Positions 6,267 through 6,971 of a DNA stretch of 6,971 nucleotides are shown here, piece by piece. The DNA is from JAMORN01 sp027063545 [NCBI: bacterium] (lineage in GTDB: Bacteria > JAMORN01). Numbering within the stretch: the stretch's first letter is position 1; each line of letters starts with the position of its first letter. Both the position numbers and the translations under genes were made by a program. The notes under the pieces are model-generated. The model saw nothing but the letters and a program-made list of their open reading frames with translations, ran no database searches and had not been told where the DNA came from. The stretch is taken from contig JAMORN010000141.1 of NCBI GenBank assembly GCA_027063545.1, positions 1 to 6,971 of the forward strand, read 5' to 3'.

Positions 6267-6674
6267 ATGAAAAATTTAAAGATTAAATCATTATTATTAT
6301 CATTAATTTCTTTAATAATAATTTTTTCCTGTTCTACCATAGATGTAAAAAAAGAACTGGAGAAAGAAATTCAAAAAGATTTAAATACAGCGGTTTCTTC
6401 AATAAAAGATACTTCCTATTTACTAAAAAAACCTTATTGGAAAATAAAGAGATTTGATATGGTATCAGGCACATTAATATCCTACGTAGCCATAGTAGAT
6501 TTATTTTATTTAGATACAAATAAACTTCCTTACTTTCAAAGGATTGTATATAGATATAATGAACCCAAAAAAAGATGGGAGAGGCATAGAAAATATATGT
6601 TAAAAATATCTTTAGCTAATGAGTCGGGAAAAGAGTTAGATAAGTATATAACAGATTTTAATTTTAAAAAATAA
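6267..6674 (+). CDS. Small lipoprotein of unknown function at the end of the transporter operon
   Basis: I do not recognise this 135-residue protein. It starts with a lipoprotein signal: Lys2, Lys5 and Lys7, a hydrophobic core (9-20), and Cys22 in an IFSC lipobox, followed by ST as in the binding protein of the same operon. A charged, probably helical segment (about 28-50) comes next, then PYWKIKRFDMVSGTLISYVAIVD (56-78) with alternating polar and hydrophobic residues suggesting beta strands, a very basic stretch (100-109, with RWERHRK), and a Lys-rich end. The mature protein would be anchored in the envelope. It starts 4 nt after the ATPase stop, so it is almost certainly co-transcribed with the importer and may assist it, but nothing shows how. 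It could equally be a lineage-specific envelope protein unrelated to uptake. Whether it is a real gene is not in doubt given its start site, signal peptide and placement. Confidence 0.75.
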   Translation: MKNLKIKSLLLSLISLIIIFSCSTIDVKKELEKEIQKDLNTAVSSIKDTSYLLKKPYWKIKRFDMVSGTLISYVAIVDLFYLDTNKLPYFQRIVYRYNEPKKRWERHRKYMLKISLANESGKELDKYITDFNFKK

Positions 6675-6712
6675 TTTAACAAGTAAAAAGATTTCTACTA
6701 TTTTGAAGGTTC

Positions 6713-6721
6713 TGTTATAAA
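6713..6721 (+). promoter_or_regulatory. Possible extended -10 promoter for the DsbD-like gene
   Basis: TGTTATAAA reads as TG-N followed by TATAAA, the extended -10 form used with a weak -35. The matching -35 region (about 6692-6698) is poor. Transcription would start near 6728, giving a leader of under 20 nt before the ATG at 6745. No terminator lies between the small lipoprotein gene and this point, so read-through from the transporter operon is also possible. AT-rich sequence makes chance matches likely. Confidence 0.35.
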
Positions 6722-6744
6722 ATAAATATAAAAAAGGGAGAAGT

Positions 6745-6971
6745 ATGGGATCATTTAATTTAGCAGATTTTTTAGTTCATGGAAATATTATTTTAGCAAC
6801 AATAATTGTATTCTTTTTTGGACTTTTGACTGCTTTTACTCCTTGTGTGTGGCCTATGTATCCAATTACGGCAAGTATTATTGTTGGAAGAAGTAAAGAA
6901 AATCAGACAAAGAGCAAAAATTTTCTTTTAACATTTATTTATGTTTCTGGAATGGCTTTTACATATTCAAT
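6745..6971 (+). CDS. dsbD: DsbD/CcdA-family membrane thiol-disulfide electron carrier, N-terminal part (3' end outside window)
   Basis: The first 75 codons are present and the frame runs off the window. DsbD and CcdA proteins carry electrons across the inner membrane from cytoplasmic thioredoxin to envelope thiol proteins, for disulfide repair or cytochrome c maturation. The visible part has a first membrane helix (about 15-31) leading into FTPCVWPMYPITASIIVG (31-48). Its Cys34-Pro context matches the redox-active Cys of the first helix of E. coli DsbD, and FLLTFIYVSGMAFTYS (60-75) matches the start of the next helix. The start is supported by GGGAG at 6736-6740. There is no periplasmic alpha domain before the first helix, unlike full-length enterobacterial DsbD, so this is either a short DsbD or a CcdA-type protein; a C-terminal thioredoxin-like domain may lie beyond the window. 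The gap from the lipoprotein gene is 70 bp and it need not belong to the same operon. Confidence 0.85.
   Translation, partial: MGSFNLADFLVHGNIILATIIVFFFGLLTAFTPCVWPMYPITASIIVGRSKENQTKSKNFLLTFIYVSGMAFTYS

Noticed and set aside
6703-6732. TTGAAG and TATAAA with an 18-nt spacer before the DsbD-like gene
   Set aside because: Transcription would begin within the ribosome site of the gene, so the extended -10 at 6713-6721 is the better candidate.

Overview
The window is strongly AT-rich (roughly 30% GC by eye). Every supported gene lies on the + strand, the standard bacterial code is used, and Shine-Dalgarno sites are clear where present. Two ExbD-family proteins followed by a TonB-like protein with an AgmX/PglI-type C-terminal domain is an arrangement known from myxobacteria and several deep-branching or candidate bacterial lineages. 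Lipoprotein signals and a TonB-like protein suggest a cell with an outer membrane. The low GC and Lys/Ile-rich proteins would fit a thermophilic or uncultivated lineage, but the phylum cannot be fixed from this sequence.

Bases 1-1879 are the end of an energy-transduction operon. It holds the C-terminal part of one ExbD-like protein (its start is outside the window), a complete second ExbD-like protein (289-780) and a 331-residue TonB-like protein with one membrane anchor, a Lys-rich linker, a Gly-rich linker and a C-terminal AgmX/PglI-type domain (795-1790). A strong intrinsic terminator closes this unit (1841-1879). An ExbB/TolQ/MotA-type partner would be expected just upstream.

Bases 1955-6674 are a complete carbohydrate-type ABC importer operon: a lipoprotein solute-binding protein (1955-3436), two inner-membrane permeases (3443-4339 and 4323-5153), a MalK/UgpC-type ATPase (5150-6262) and a small lipoprotein of unknown function (6267-6674). 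The genes are packed with 17-nt and 4-nt overlaps or gaps of a few bases. The binding protein would capture the solute outside the membrane, the two permeases would form the channel, and a dimer of the ATPase would drive uptake. The substrate cannot be named from sequence.

The most notable signal is a textbook intrinsic-terminator structure (3486-3517) inside the first codons of permease 1, just after the binding-protein gene. Permease 1 has no visible Shine-Dalgarno site and starts 6 nt after the binding-protein stop. Together these suggest a device that makes the binding protein in excess of the permeases, possibly dependent on translation.

Bases 6675-6971 hold a short intergenic region with a plausible extended -10 promoter and the first 75 codons of a DsbD/CcdA-family membrane electron-transfer protein that runs off the window. 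I saw no RNA genes, CRISPR array, insertion sequence or phage genes. Apart from the intragenic terminator, the window looks like ordinary chromosomal operons.
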